A stretch of 64,000 nucleotides of DNA from Pedobacter zeae (GTDB lineage Bacteria > Bacteroidota > Bacteroidia > Sphingobacteriales > Sphingobacteriaceae): the NCBI RefSeq assembly GCF_014196715.1, contig NZ_JACIEF010000003.1, positions 711,874 through 775,873 on the forward strand, read 5' to 3'. Numbering within the stretch: the stretch's first letter is position 1; every line of letters begins with the position of its first letter. The notes below the pieces were generated by a model. That model did no database searches and was not told where the DNA came from. It saw only the letters and a program-made list of their open reading frames with translations. A program made the position numbers and the translations under genes. Below are positions 44,190-53,887 of this stretch, one piece after another.

Positions 44190-45350
44190 ATGACCCAACC
44201 AAAACAACGATTGCTATCGCTCGATTTTTTTAGAGGATTAACCGTAGCCGCGATGATCTTAGTGAACAATCCGGGAAGTTGGGGCCATATTTACGCCCCT
44301 TTAGAGCATGCCGAATGGAATGGGTGTACACCTACTGACCTGATTTTCCCATTCTTTTTATGGATAGTGGGTGTATCAATCGCATTTGCCATGAGCAGCA
44401 GCAAAGCAGATCCGGCTACTCATCAAAAAACAATTATCAAGGCGGTTAAAAGGGGCATCATACTTTACTTCCTCGGTTTTTTTCTCGCTATTTTTGGCAA
44501 AATCATCAGTGCCATTATGGACCATAAATCCATTTGGGAAGCTTTCCAAACCGTGAGGTTATTAGGTGTTTTACAGAGAATAGGCATCGTATTTATTATT
44601 AGCAGCATTATTTTCATTAAAGCTTCCACTAAAACGATATTCAAAACACTGATTGTAATACTTACCGTTTATTGGGCATTAATGACATTTATTCCCGTAC
44701 CGGGCATAGGTTATCCAAACCTGGAAAAAGAAACCAATTTGGCAGCATGGATCGATCGCGGCATCTTAACCGAAGCACATACCTGGGCCTCCTCCAAAAC
44801 ATGGGATCCCGAAGGAATTTTAAGCACATTACCGGCGATAGGCACTTGCCTTTTTGGCATTTTGGTTGGCGTTTGGATGCGCAGAAAAGATATAGACAAT
44901 CCAACCAAAGTAGCCTGGTTATTTACTGCAGGTACTGCCGCAGTTATTTTGGGTTTACTTTGGGATTTACAGTTCCCCATCAACAAATCATTATGGACGA
45001 GTTCTTATGTACTCTACACAGGTGGATTGGCATCAATAGGATTGGCCATTTGTTACTGGATTATCGATGTTCATGGTTACAAAAAATTTACCACTCCTTT
45101 TGTTGTTTATGGAGTTAACGCCATCACAGTCTTTTTCCAGGCAGGTTTAATGCCACGGGTATTAAATCTGATCCGGATTACTAAACCCGACGGTAGTAAA
45201 ACCGGATTATTGGTGCGCTTTTATGAAACGTGTTACAGTCCGTTTTTTAGTCCAATAAATGCCTCATTAGTTTGGGCCTTAACTTACGTGCTGGGTTTTT
45301 ATGTATTATTGTATTTGATGTATAAAAAGAACATTATTATTAAGGTTTAG
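44190..45350 (+). CDS. nagX: NagX/HGSNAT-like membrane acyltransferase (DUF5009)
   Basis: 386 residues with about ten to eleven membrane segments. The N-terminal signature LSLDFFRGLTVAAMILVNNPG and the HAEWNGCTPTDLIFPFFLWIVG block belong to the family of heparan-alpha-glucosaminide N-acetyltransferase and bacterial NagX. These are proposed to pass acetyl groups from CoA across the membrane to glucosamine units. In other phyla NagX sits in GlcNAc/chitin regulons beside a LacI-type NagR; here a LacI-type gene begins 34 bp downstream. The family is clear, the reaction in this organism is inference. Confidence 0.82.
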   Translation: MTQPKQRLLSLDFFRGLTVAAMILVNNPGSWGHIYAPLEHAEWNGCTPTDLIFPFFLWIVGVSIAFAMSSSKADPATHQKTIIKAVKRGIILYFLGFFLAIFGKIISAIMDHKSIWEAFQTVRLLGVLQRIGIVFIISSIIFIKASTKTIFKTLIVILTVYWALMTFIPVPGIGYPNLEKETNLAAWIDRGILTEAHTWASSKTWDPEGILSTLPAIGTCLFGILVGVWMRRKDIDNPTKVAWLFTAGTAAVILGLLWDLQFPINKSLWTSSYVLYTGGLASIGLAICYWIIDVHGYKKFTTPFVVYGVNAITVFFQAGLMPRVLNLIRITKPDGSKTGLLVRFYETCYSPFFSPINASLVWALTYVLGFYVLLYLMYKKNIIIKV

Positions 45351-45384
45351 TAAATTTACGCTATAATTGTCTCCACCTCTGAAA

Positions 45385-46407
45385 TTGAAAAAAAAAACCA
45401 CCATATATGATATAGCCAAAGCGCTCGATATTACAGTATCAACTGTTTCCAGGGCCCTTAGCGGGTTTCCGGCGATAAGTGATACCACCAGAAAGGCCGT
45501 GGTTGAAATGGCTAAAAAATTAAATTATAGTCCAAATAAACTTGCATCGGCATTAAAATCCGGTAAAACCCATATCATTGGTGTAATTGTGCCAAGCGTA
45601 CAGGCACATTTCTTTGCATCTATTATCCATCGTATAGAAGACGGGCTGAAAAACAGCGGTTACCGTGTTATTATCTATCAATCCAATGAATCTATCGAGA
45701 ACGAAATAAATGGCGTAAAAACCTTATTAGAAGCACAGGTTGATGGCATTATGGCCTCTATGTCTTTAGAAACCAAAGACATCTCCCACTTTTTCGAAAT
45801 TATTAAACAAAATAAACCCCTTATATTATTCGACCGTGTAAATACAGAATTAAAAGTCCCTACCATTACACTGGATGATTTCAAGGCAGGTTACATCGCT
45901 ACGAAACATTTAATCGACAGGGGTTATAAAAAAATTGCTTTTGTAACCACCGTTCATCAGATTAAAATATTTAACGACCGCTTAGAAGGATATAAAGCAG
46001 CTTTGGCAGACCATAATCTTCCACTGGTAGAGGAGCATATTGTGTTTGGGGGTTTATCCATTAAAGACGGCCGATTTGGTGCCGGCAAATTAATGCGCAG
46101 TAAAAACAAACCCGATGCGATTATTGCGGGTGATGATTTTACTGCCTTAGGTGTAATTAAAAAGCTTAAAGAGATTAATGAAACGCCTCCGGAAATTGGT
46201 GTAATTGGTTTTGCCAATGAAGCTTTTTCAGCTTACATTACCCCAAACCTGTCAACAATCGACCAGCATGCATCGCAAATGGGTAGAGAATGTGCTAAAA
46301 TGTTTCTTAAAATGATCAATCAGGATAACCCTTATTCCAATATGGAGCACATTGTACTTGATCCGGCCGTTGTTGAAAGGGAATCGACCAATAAAAAGAA
46401 CCAATAG
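45385..46407 (+). CDS. LacI-family transcriptional regulator
   Basis: 340 residues from TTG 45385 (reads MKKKTTIYDIAKALDI). No ATG exists before the helix-turn-helix, and the more upstream TTG (45367) overlaps a TATAATTG box (45362-45369), so the later TTG is preferred. The N-terminal LacI helix-turn-helix (about 4-50; TTIYDIAKALDITVSTVSRALSG) is followed by a periplasmic-binding-protein-like sensor domain. It is 34 bp after nagX, on the same strand, and ends 10 bp from the convergent GHL10 gene. It probably represses amino-sugar or glycan genes in response to a sugar. A palindrome of the right type is seen before GH92 at 15630, but not close to this gene. Confidence 0.9.
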   Translation: MKKKTTIYDIAKALDITVSTVSRALSGFPAISDTTRKAVVEMAKKLNYSPNKLASALKSGKTHIIGVIVPSVQAHFFASIIHRIEDGLKNSGYRVIIYQSNESIENEINGVKTLLEAQVDGIMASMSLETKDISHFFEIIKQNKPLILFDRVNTELKVPTITLDDFKAGYIATKHLIDRGYKKIAFVTTVHQIKIFNDRLEGYKAALADHNLPLVEEHIVFGGLSIKDGRFGAGKLMRSKNKPDAIIAGDDFTALGVIKKLKEINETPPEIGVIGFANEAFSAYITPNLSTIDQHASQMGRECAKMFLKMINQDNPYSNMEHIVLDPAVVERESTNKKNQ

Positions 46408-46417
46408 TGCCCATTAA

Positions 46418-47959
46418 CTATTTCGCCAAAGGGATTTCTACACCAACAGGCCCGCTAGGCTCACTTTCATTTTTTAACCGGTCTAGAGCGGTAACCAGAT
46501 AGCTATACCTTTTACCATTTTCTACATTGGTGTCTATAAAGGTTAGGTAATCTTCAAAACTGATTTTAATAATATTTTTTGGATCGAGGACCGAAATTTT
46601 CTCACCCTCATTAAACCGGTAAATTACAAAACCGGAAGCCGTTTCTCCATCTTTAGCCTTTAACGGAAGCTGCCATTTTAAGTGTACACCGTCTTTTAGT
46701 GCATCAGCGGTTAGTGCCTGGGGTTCGTTTGGTGGCACTTCATCAAGCCAGGGCATTTGCGGTGGCAAGGCAGGATATTTATAAAAATCGTTCTTCAAGG
46801 AATCGCCAACGGCTTTAGCAACGGTACTTAATGATTTAGAACTAAAAAACACGCTGCCCTGAATCCGGTTGTTACCTCTTAGGTATCTAATCTGATTCGG
46901 TATTTCATTTAGATTTTTCCATGCTGCTTCTGCCCTCGAATTTACCAGATAAGCACCCTGTCCGATATAAACATGCCGCCCAAAGGTATTATTACTCCAC
47001 CAATCAACCAAAATACCATAGGGAGCTACCCTCCGGGTAAACGTAAAATAAATTTGAGGATTAATGTAATCTACCCAACCTTCTTTAACCCATTTACGGC
47101 TATCGGCAAAAAGCTCTGCATAATTGGATAGGCCACTGGTGGCAGAACCTTCCGGATCTTCATTTTTATTTTTCCAAATACCAAACGGACTGATGCCGAA
47201 TTTAACCCATTTTTTATAATGGTGAATACTGTCGTCCAGTTGCTTAATCAGCAAATCAACGTTATTACGCCTCCAGTCTTTTATATCCGAAAAATTATTG
47301 GGGTATTTATAAAAGGTATTCCCATCGTTAATGGTTTGTCCCTCCACTTTATAAGGGTAGAAATAATCGTCGAAGTGAATACCATCAATATCATATCCTT
47401 TTACTACATCCAAAATTACCTGCACAATATATTCCCTTACTTCGGGAATACCCGGATCAAACTGCTTTTTGCCACCATAGGTAAAAAACCAGTCGGGATG
47501 TTTACGATAAGCATGATTTTCGCTCAATACAGCGGAACTGCTCATGCTGGCCCTGTAAGGATTAAACCAGGCATGGAGCTCCATTCCCCTGAAATGAGCT
47601 TCTTTAATGGCAAAGGCCAAAGGGTCGTACCCGGCTGCAGGTGCTAAACCTTGCTTACCCATTAACCACTGGCTCCAGGGCTCTCTGGATTTTGCGTAAA
47701 AAGCGTCGGCCGCTGGCCTAACCTGCAAAATAATAGCATTCATTCCTTGACTCTTATGTCTTTCTAAAATGCCAATCAGCTCCTGCTTTTGTTGATCAAC
47801 GCTCAAACCGGGCTTCGATGGCCAGTCTATATTGGTAACTGTAGCCACCCAAACTCCTCTAAATTCCCTTTTTGGTGCAATTTTTGATAAAGGTTGTGCA
47901 TTTAATATATAAGGTACTACAGTTAAAGATAACAGTGCGTATAGAAAGTTTTTAAGCAT
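46418..47959 (-). CDS. GHL10 glycosyl-hydrolase-like protein (YddW/DigH family) with FnIII-like tail
   Basis: 513 residues with a signal peptide (about 1-21, ending LNAQ). The GHL10 TIM-barrel (about 30-365) opens with REFRGVWVATVTNIDWPSKPG and has ILQVRPAADAFY, HAWFNPYR and GIHFDDYFYP. A fibronectin-III-like C-terminal domain follows (about 410-510). E. coli YddW (DigH) cleaves denuded peptidoglycan glycan strands at the division site, so this protein may act on cell-wall glycan in the periplasm. Neighbours anmK, NagB/PIG-L and nagX support amino-sugar metabolism. Convergent with the LacI gene. Confidence 0.87.
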   Translation of the reverse strand: MLKNFLYALLSLTVVPYILNAQPLSKIAPKREFRGVWVATVTNIDWPSKPGLSVDQQKQELIGILERHKSQGMNAIILQVRPAADAFYAKSREPWSQWLMGKQGLAPAAGYDPLAFAIKEAHFRGMELHAWFNPYRASMSSSAVLSENHAYRKHPDWFFTYGGKKQFDPGIPEVREYIVQVILDVVKGYDIDGIHFDDYFYPYKVEGQTINDGNTFYKYPNNFSDIKDWRRNNVDLLIKQLDDSIHHYKKWVKFGISPFGIWKNKNEDPEGSATSGLSNYAELFADSRKWVKEGWVDYINPQIYFTFTRRVAPYGILVDWWSNNTFGRHVYIGQGAYLVNSRAEAAWKNLNEIPNQIRYLRGNNRIQGSVFFSSKSLSTVAKAVGDSLKNDFYKYPALPPQMPWLDEVPPNEPQALTADALKDGVHLKWQLPLKAKDGETASGFVIYRFNEGEKISVLDPKNIIKISFEDYLTFIDTNVENGKRYSYLVTALDRLKNESEPSGPVGVEIPLAK

Positions 47960-48038
47960 TATTTCTGTCTTATTTTTTATTCAGATTGTGTGTTGTGTTG
48001 ATTTGAAGACAAATGAACATTAGCAAGTAAACGATTTT

Positions 48039-48066
48039 TTTTAAAAACTCTTATAAGTTTTTAAAA
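48039..48066. repeat. 11-bp inverted repeat in a divergent promoter region
   Basis: TTTTAAAAACT (48039-48049) and AGTTTTTAAAA (48056-48066) around CTTATA. AT-rich and perfect; between the GHL10 gene and the coiled-coil gene. Could be an operator or a hairpin. Confidence 0.5.
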
Positions 48067-48164
48067 AATTCTAATTTGCGCCCCGCTAAAATTAAATTGT
48101 ATACCCCATTTACCTATGGAGCACAAAAGTATATTAATTTACAGAAGATACAGCGTTATTGAAA

Positions 48165-49067
48165 ATGGAACCACAAAAGATTAATAAGGGTGATAGAAAC
48201 AAAATTTATTTCCTGGTCATCGTTATTGCAGCTTTAATTGGCACAAATGCTTACTTATTTTTTAAAGATCGACAGCAAAATGAAAGATTTGTTACCGTAA
48301 GTACAGAAAAAGATAAATTACGGCTGGAGGTAGAAAAGATTGAGGTTGAACTGGATAAGGTTAATGCACTAAACCTGGATTTAAACGACAAACTTGCTGA
48401 AGAACAAAAAATTGCACGGGTAAAAATTGAAGAACTTAAAGCGGCCCTGGAAAAAAACCAGATCACTCAAAACGAACTCGACAAAGCTAACGCCAAGATT
48501 AACGAACTGAAAGTATTTGTAAAAAACTACAATGATCAGATCATTAAGTTGCAGAAGGATAATATTCTTTTGAAGAACAGCCGAGACAGCTTACAGAATA
48601 CCCTCAAAAACGTTAGCAATAGGGCATCGAATTTAGAGAACGAAAACTCTAATTTAAATGCAAAAGTTAAAACCGCAGCGGCATTAAAGCTTCAATCTGC
48701 TGAAATTATTGCCTTCAGAACCAAATCGAGTGGCAAGAAGGTAGAAGTAACCCGATCGTCAACTGCCGAAAAATTAAGTGTACGGTTTACCATCATCCCT
48801 AACCAACTGGCAGAAAAAACCCATCATAATATCTACTTAAGGGTATTTGATCCTGCCGGCAACCTATTGGCCGATGAGGGCAACCGCTTTGAAGCCGACG
48901 GGCAGGACATGCAATACAGCCACTCCATCTTTATCAATTACAATAACGATGACAGCACCTATGTTATCGATTGGGCAAATCCAAAACCTTTTATTAAAGG
49001 CATCTATACCGTAATTTTATACGCCGATGGCAGTACCATGGGCAAGGCTCAGGTAGAGCTGAGATAA
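48165..49067 (+). CDS. Membrane-anchored coiled-coil protein, function unknown
   Basis: 300 residues from ATG 48165; the frame opens with a TTG at 48159 but the ATG is preferred. A single membrane segment lies near residues 15-34 and is followed by a long coiled coil (about 40-175; many heptads of Leu, Ile, Lys and Glu). The C-terminal folded domain (about 190-300, beta-rich, VRFTIIPNQLAEKTHHNIYLRVFDPAGNLL) resembles no family I can name. The topology suggests the coiled coil and C-terminal domain face the periplasm. It lies next to a large convergent histidine kinase. Role unknown; a spacer or scaffold in the envelope is a reasonable guess. Confidence 0.75.
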   Translation: MEPQKINKGDRNKIYFLVIVIAALIGTNAYLFFKDRQQNERFVTVSTEKDKLRLEVEKIEVELDKVNALNLDLNDKLAEEQKIARVKIEELKAALEKNQITQNELDKANAKINELKVFVKNYNDQIIKLQKDNILLKNSRDSLQNTLKNVSNRASNLENENSNLNAKVKTAAALKLQSAEIIAFRTKSSGKKVEVTRSSTAEKLSVRFTIIPNQLAEKTHHNIYLRVFDPAGNLLADEGNRFEADGQDMQYSHSIFINYNNDDSTYVIDWANPKPFIKGIYTVILYADGSTMGKAQVELR

Positions 49068-49100
49068 AATTAACGGATCTGAACACTAATCTTATTTATT

Positions 49101-52100
49101 TTAAGCCAATGGAAAACTTAAATAAAAAGTTGTTCCTAAACCGGTTATCGAGGTAAATTTAATCGTTCCGCCTGCATTTTCTACCGCCTGTTTTACAAAA
49201 GCAAGACCTAAGCCGGTTCCCGATGTTTTAGTGGTAAAGTTGGGTACAAAAATCTTATCATGCAGCGATGGAGGAATACCCTTTCCATTATCCTTAATTT
49301 CGATAAATGCATTCTGTTGATCTACATACACCACAATGGTGATGCAGCACATGGATTCTTCATCAATGGCTTCTATTGCATTTTTAAGCAGGTTGTTAAA
49401 AGTTCTTAGCAATTGATCGTGATCAGCCATAATTTCGACATCACCGGTACTTTTATCAATGATATCGATGGTTACATTTTCTGTGCTTTTAAACACCTCC
49501 CTTGCCCGTTCGATAACCGGAAGCAAAGCAAGCCGTTCCAAATTGGTATCGGGCATTTTAGCAAAATTTGAAAACTCGGAAGCAATTTTCGACAAGCTAT
49601 CAATCTGTTCGATAAATGATTTGCTGAATTTATTAAACTTCAGTTCAAAATTTGGATCTTTCTCTTTCCACGATTTTTCCAACAACTGAACACCTAATTT
49701 TAAAGGCGTTAGCGGATTTTTGATTTCGTGGGCAACCTGTTTTGCCATTTCACGCCAGGCACTCTCCCGTTCCGATCTGGCCAGTTTAAGGGCGCTGGCC
49801 TCTAAAGCCGAAATCATATTGTTGTACTCTTTAATCAACGAGCCGATTTCATCATGCCTGCGCCACACAATAGGCTCGTTCTTTTGCCCTATTTTAGTTT
49901 TACTGATGCTCTCCTGGATAAAGGTTAACGGACTGGTGATCTGATTGGCCAAAAAAACAGCCAACACACCGATTCCTACAAAAACAAGCGCATAAATATT
50001 GATCAGGTTACTCACAAAAAGAGCAATCTTATCGGTATATTCTTCTTCGTTCGAGTAGTTGGGAAGGCCGATATACGCAATGGTTTTATTCTGCGCATTC
50101 CTGATGGGTGCATACGCGGCAGCGTAGGTTAAATTGCCTATCTTTTCTTTGGGGTTAATGTATTCAGACCGGTGAAGGCTACTTAAAGATAAATAAGCCA
50201 AAGGCCCCATTTTTCTACCTATAATTTTGTAATTATAGAGCTTGGGGTAAGTGGTCATGATCAGGTTACCGCTCAAATCATATAAATTCAGATCGGCATT
50301 ATTAATATCGGCAAAGTTATTAAAATCAGCTACGGCATTTTCATCATTAGAAATGGCCCCATTGCTGAACACCTGCTTTTCAAAATTCTGCTGAACCTTT
50401 CTGATTTTATCCTTCAGTATCGCATCCTGCTGACCGCGGTATTCAAGATCCATGTAATAATAGGTTACCCAGCCCACAATGATCAGGGTAGCCACTACAG
50501 AGAGTACGATAGAAACTTGGATCCTGGTTTTATACAGGATTTTATTGGCATTGATCATTAACGAACGGTTGATGCTAAACCAGCCTACCTTATCATCATC
50601 GAGGTTTTTAATCAACCAGATTAAACCATACAGCACTAAAGAAAAAATAATGAACACCAAAAAAAAGAAAGACAGTGCGGCTAAGCGCTCTATGTAATCG
50701 ACCTTTTCCTTACTGATAATTACCATTTTACTATCAGAAGGCTTATAAATCATGTGACTGTAGTGTAATTTGTCGTCATTATCAATTACAAAATCGTCTT
50801 TTTTACCTTTATATATGCTGCCATCAAGCGGATAGGTGTAATTTCCGGATTGGTTAAGCAGCTTATTATTACTGTAAAAAGCAATCGAATAACCTTTAAA
50901 ATCTTCATCTTTTGTCAGTTTCTGATCGCCTAAAAGATCAGGCAGCCGGTTATTATAATTGTAGGGTTTGGAGCGCAGTTCGATTACGAGCGTACCGAGC
51001 AGATTACCCCGGTCAACCATCGAAATAATCCCAAAATAATCCTGGTAACCAAAAGTATTGTTCACCTGATAGAAAAAGTTAGATCCGTCTATTTTAACAG
51101 AACCGACTTCTACCAGTTTTTTATATTTATCGATAGGCGGACTATCGGCATTGCCCATTGGTGTTCCAAATCTATCATATGGATAAATCTGGTAATCGTA
51201 GCGACTCAAATAACCATCCAGATAATCTTTCAGTTGGTTTTTAAGCACTGCATAATTCGCTGGTTTATCTTGTTTAAAATACCTGGATAGAAAATCATCT
51301 TTAACAATTTCATTGCCCAGGGTACCTAAGGCAATAATGGCATTTAAATCTTCTGACGATTGTATTTTACGGGCCAGTGGCTCGCGCAGGCTACGTTCTT
51401 TAATGTCTTTATACCTGGTATATTTAATGGAGGTATTAAAAGCCAGACAGAAAAAAACTATAGCGAACAAACCGATAGAGAAGTGCTTTTCTTCGAGGTA
51501 CACCGCCCTTGCAACAATAAATAATACCAGGGCAAAAACAATAAAGAATGCATTGAAATCGACAAAAAGTTTATAAACAAAAACCCCCGCAAAGCCGATC
51601 AGAAAAATAATCAGCCTTTCTTTATTGCTTACATTGAGCTGGCGGCTTACCGTGGCCGAAATTACGGTGATCAGATAAATCTGAAACCAGGCCAGACACA
51701 AAATCACAATACCTACCCAACTGGTACCACTCAATTTCAGAATGTTTACAATGTCGAAATTAATTTTCGAGTTAAAAATCAGCCCGAAAAAAATATCGTC
51801 AGTATCCCACACAATCTTACCAATAAGTACCATTAGAGAGGCCTGAATAATAAGACCTATCACTTTATTGCGCTTAATCCATCCCGGGAACCGGTATTGC
51901 TCTTTGTGATTGTACATAAAAAGCAGTAACCAGGTGAGAACAATAACATTTAAGAAGAAATCGCCCAATGAGGGCATCAGAAAACTATCTGCGTATATCT
52001 TTGGATCAAAAAGATCTAAAATAAACCGGTGGTTAAACCAGCCATAATATAAATCGGATAGGCGGAAAGCAAGAAAGAAAAAGAGCAGCAGGAAAGTACC

Positions 52101-52832
52101 CCAGGCAATATGCCCACGGCGGGCAATGAGCGAGCTCAGGGAATTAAAAAACATACAGATACACAACATCCCGGCAATAAACAGCCATAACTGGGTAGCC
52201 GAAAAATAGGTTTCTGCATAGCCTGGCTTTACCTTAAGGCCAAACAAAAATTTATTATCAAGGCTTTTTATTACATATACATCCTTATCTGTGAAAGAAG
52301 CAAAAGTTAATAATTTTGTGGTGGATAAAATCGGGTCGATATCATTTTTAAAGTATTGAGTTTCTTTAAAAGGATATTGCGATTGGATGGGTATCAGGAA
52401 AATAAGGCTAAAGTTACCCTGCGTGCTTTTAATTACCTCGTACCATCCGTTGGCAAAAAACAGTACCGAGCTCCCTTCTCTAATGGTACTGGGGTCTATA
52501 TCCGAAATCTTAATGGTACTCCAGTACTTCAGCTCATTATTTTCGAACGTTAAGAGATTTACGCCATCCGTATCCCTGTAGCTCTTGATAAATTCGATTC
52601 CGCTTTTAGGATTAATGTGAAACTGCCTGGCTTTAGCAACTTGTTTTTTATCGGCCAAAAAGGCCTGTACCAATCTTTCTTTAGCCAAAAGATTCTGCTG
52701 AATCTTTTCTGCATCGTGTCCGAGCAACTCTCTTTTGGTCGTAAACCGACTCAACGAAATAGACGTTACCATAAGGCAACAGCCCAAAACGAGCAATAGA
52801 AACCTAATTTTTACACCAAAGCTCATTTTCAT
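49101..52832 (-). CDS. Very large NtrY-like membrane sensor histidine kinase
   Basis: 1243 residues from ATG 52832. The frame could begin at a TTG (52862), but the ATG gives a clean first membrane segment. An N-terminal half with many membrane segments (first near 10-30, then a group spanning roughly 210-470) alternates with extracytoplasmic regions. There follow two further segments, a HAMP domain, the HisKA block with His in QVAHEIKNPLTPLKLG (about residue 1035) and an ATPase domain with LLKNAIEAI, DNGKGIP and GTGLGLAF. This general layout occurs as a lineage protein in Bacteroidota. No response regulator is adjacent, so its partner is unknown. Convergent with the coiled-coil gene. Confidence 0.9.
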   Translation of the reverse strand: MKMSFGVKIRFLLLVLGCCLMVTSISLSRFTTKRELLGHDAEKIQQNLLAKERLVQAFLADKKQVAKARQFHINPKSGIEFIKSYRDTDGVNLLTFENNELKYWSTIKISDIDPSTIREGSSVLFFANGWYEVIKSTQGNFSLIFLIPIQSQYPFKETQYFKNDIDPILSTTKLLTFASFTDKDVYVIKSLDNKFLFGLKVKPGYAETYFSATQLWLFIAGMLCICMFFNSLSSLIARRGHIAWGTFLLLFFFLAFRLSDLYYGWFNHRFILDLFDPKIYADSFLMPSLGDFFLNVIVLTWLLLFMYNHKEQYRFPGWIKRNKVIGLIIQASLMVLIGKIVWDTDDIFFGLIFNSKINFDIVNILKLSGTSWVGIVILCLAWFQIYLITVISATVSRQLNVSNKERLIIFLIGFAGVFVYKLFVDFNAFFIVFALVLFIVARAVYLEEKHFSIGLFAIVFFCLAFNTSIKYTRYKDIKERSLREPLARKIQSSEDLNAIIALGTLGNEIVKDDFLSRYFKQDKPANYAVLKNQLKDYLDGYLSRYDYQIYPYDRFGTPMGNADSPPIDKYKKLVEVGSVKIDGSNFFYQVNNTFGYQDYFGIISMVDRGNLLGTLVIELRSKPYNYNNRLPDLLGDQKLTKDEDFKGYSIAFYSNNKLLNQSGNYTYPLDGSIYKGKKDDFVIDNDDKLHYSHMIYKPSDSKMVIISKEKVDYIERLAALSFFFLVFIIFSLVLYGLIWLIKNLDDDKVGWFSINRSLMINANKILYKTRIQVSIVLSVVATLIIVGWVTYYYMDLEYRGQQDAILKDKIRKVQQNFEKQVFSNGAISNDENAVADFNNFADINNADLNLYDLSGNLIMTTYPKLYNYKIIGRKMGPLAYLSLSSLHRSEYINPKEKIGNLTYAAAYAPIRNAQNKTIAYIGLPNYSNEEEYTDKIALFVSNLINIYALVFVGIGVLAVFLANQITSPLTFIQESISKTKIGQKNEPIVWRRHDEIGSLIKEYNNMISALEASALKLARSERESAWREMAKQVAHEIKNPLTPLKLGVQLLEKSWKEKDPNFELKFNKFSKSFIEQIDSLSKIASEFSNFAKMPDTNLERLALLPVIERAREVFKSTENVTIDIIDKSTGDVEIMADHDQLLRTFNNLLKNAIEAIDEESMCCITIVVYVDQQNAFIEIKDNGKGIPPSLHDKIFVPNFTTKTSGTGLGLAFVKQAVENAGGTIKFTSITGLGTTFYLSFPLA

Positions 52833-52942
52833 CCGTAGAGTTGTATTTTCATCAAGTAGCAAACCATTATCACTTATGCACTACCTCATGTATTTTAAAG
52901 TGATAAAAAATCCATTTACCGATAAAGATATTAAATATTGAT

Positions 52943-52979
52943 AAAAAGCAACGCCACAAACATTAAGCTTATGGCGTTG
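52943..52979 (-). terminator. Terminator of fabD
   Basis: 8-bp perfect stem (CAACGCCA 52949-52956 with TGGCGTTG 52972-52979). The A-run at 52943-52947 is the T-run on the minus strand. Confidence 0.85.
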
Positions 52980-53005
52980 GCATTGTTCTATTTTATTGTA
53001 TTAAA

Positions 53006-53887
53006 TTAAGCTATAGCAGCGCTACTGGTTTGTACCTCACGGCTTACTTTTTTAACCAAACCCTGTAATACGTTGCCCGGCCCTACTTCAACAAATTCAG
53101 TTGCACCATCAGCAAGCATATTGCCTACTGTCTGTGTCCAACGTACAGCACCCGTTAATTGTTTGATCAGATTCGATTTAATTTCGGCCGGATCTGTATA
53201 AGGTTTTGCATCAACGTTTTGATAAACCGGGCAGATTGGAGCAGAAATCGCTGTAGCTTCAATAGCGGCCTGAAGTTCGATTTTTGCCGGCTCCATTAAA
53301 GGCGAGTGGAATGCACCACCTACATTTAATTTTAATGCTCTTTTTGCACCGGCTTCGGTTAACTTGGCACAAGCCAGATCAACACCTTCAATGCTTCCTG
53401 AAATAACCAATTGCCCCGGGCAGTTGTAGTTAGCCGGCACCACTACTGCATCAACCTCTGCACAGATTTTTTCTACCACATCATCAGCCAAACCTAAAAT
53501 GGCCGCCATTGTTGAAGGCTGTGCTTCACAAGCTTTCTGCATGGCATTTCCACGGGCAATTACCAGCCTTAATCCATCTTCAAAACTTAGTGCATTTGCC
53601 GCCACTAAAGCCGAAAATTCGCCCAGGGAATGGCCTGCAACCATATCCGGTTTAAAATTATCGCCCAAAACTTTGGCCAAGATAACCGAATGCAAAAAAA
53701 TTGCAGGCTGGGTTACGTTGGTTTGTTTAAGTTCTTCATCTGTTCCGCCGAACATAATGTCGCTGATGCGGAAACCGATTATCTCATTGGCTTGTTCAAA
53801 TAATGCTGCAGCTTTGGGATGCTCATAAAGATCTTTACCCATGCCTACAAACTGTGCTCCCTGTCCGGGAAAAATATATGCTTTCAT
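53006..53887 (-). CDS. fabD: Malonyl-CoA:ACP transacylase
   Basis: 293 residues from ATG 53887 (MKAYIFPGQGAQ). The frame extends upstream to 53935, but that part lacks homology and the Met in front of the PGQGAQ block is the standard start. The catalytic Ser87 is in GHSLGE and the His in GGAFHSPLM. FabD loads malonyl groups onto ACP to feed fatty-acid synthesis in the cytoplasm. It is transcribed on the same strand as folE and PTPS, with 155 bp to folE. Downstream is a strong terminator. A set of TTTGGC/GCCAAA inverted repeats precedes it. Confidence 0.95.
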   Translation of the reverse strand: MKAYIFPGQGAQFVGMGKDLYEHPKAAALFEQANEIIGFRISDIMFGGTDEELKQTNVTQPAIFLHSVILAKVLGDNFKPDMVAGHSLGEFSALVAANALSFEDGLRLVIARGNAMQKACEAQPSTMAAILGLADDVVEKICAEVDAVVVPANYNCPGQLVISGSIEGVDLACAKLTEAGAKRALKLNVGGAFHSPLMEPAKIELQAAIEATAISAPICPVYQNVDAKPYTDPAEIKSNLIKQLTGAVRWTQTVGNMLADGATEFVEVGPGNVLQGLVKKVSREVQTSSAAIA

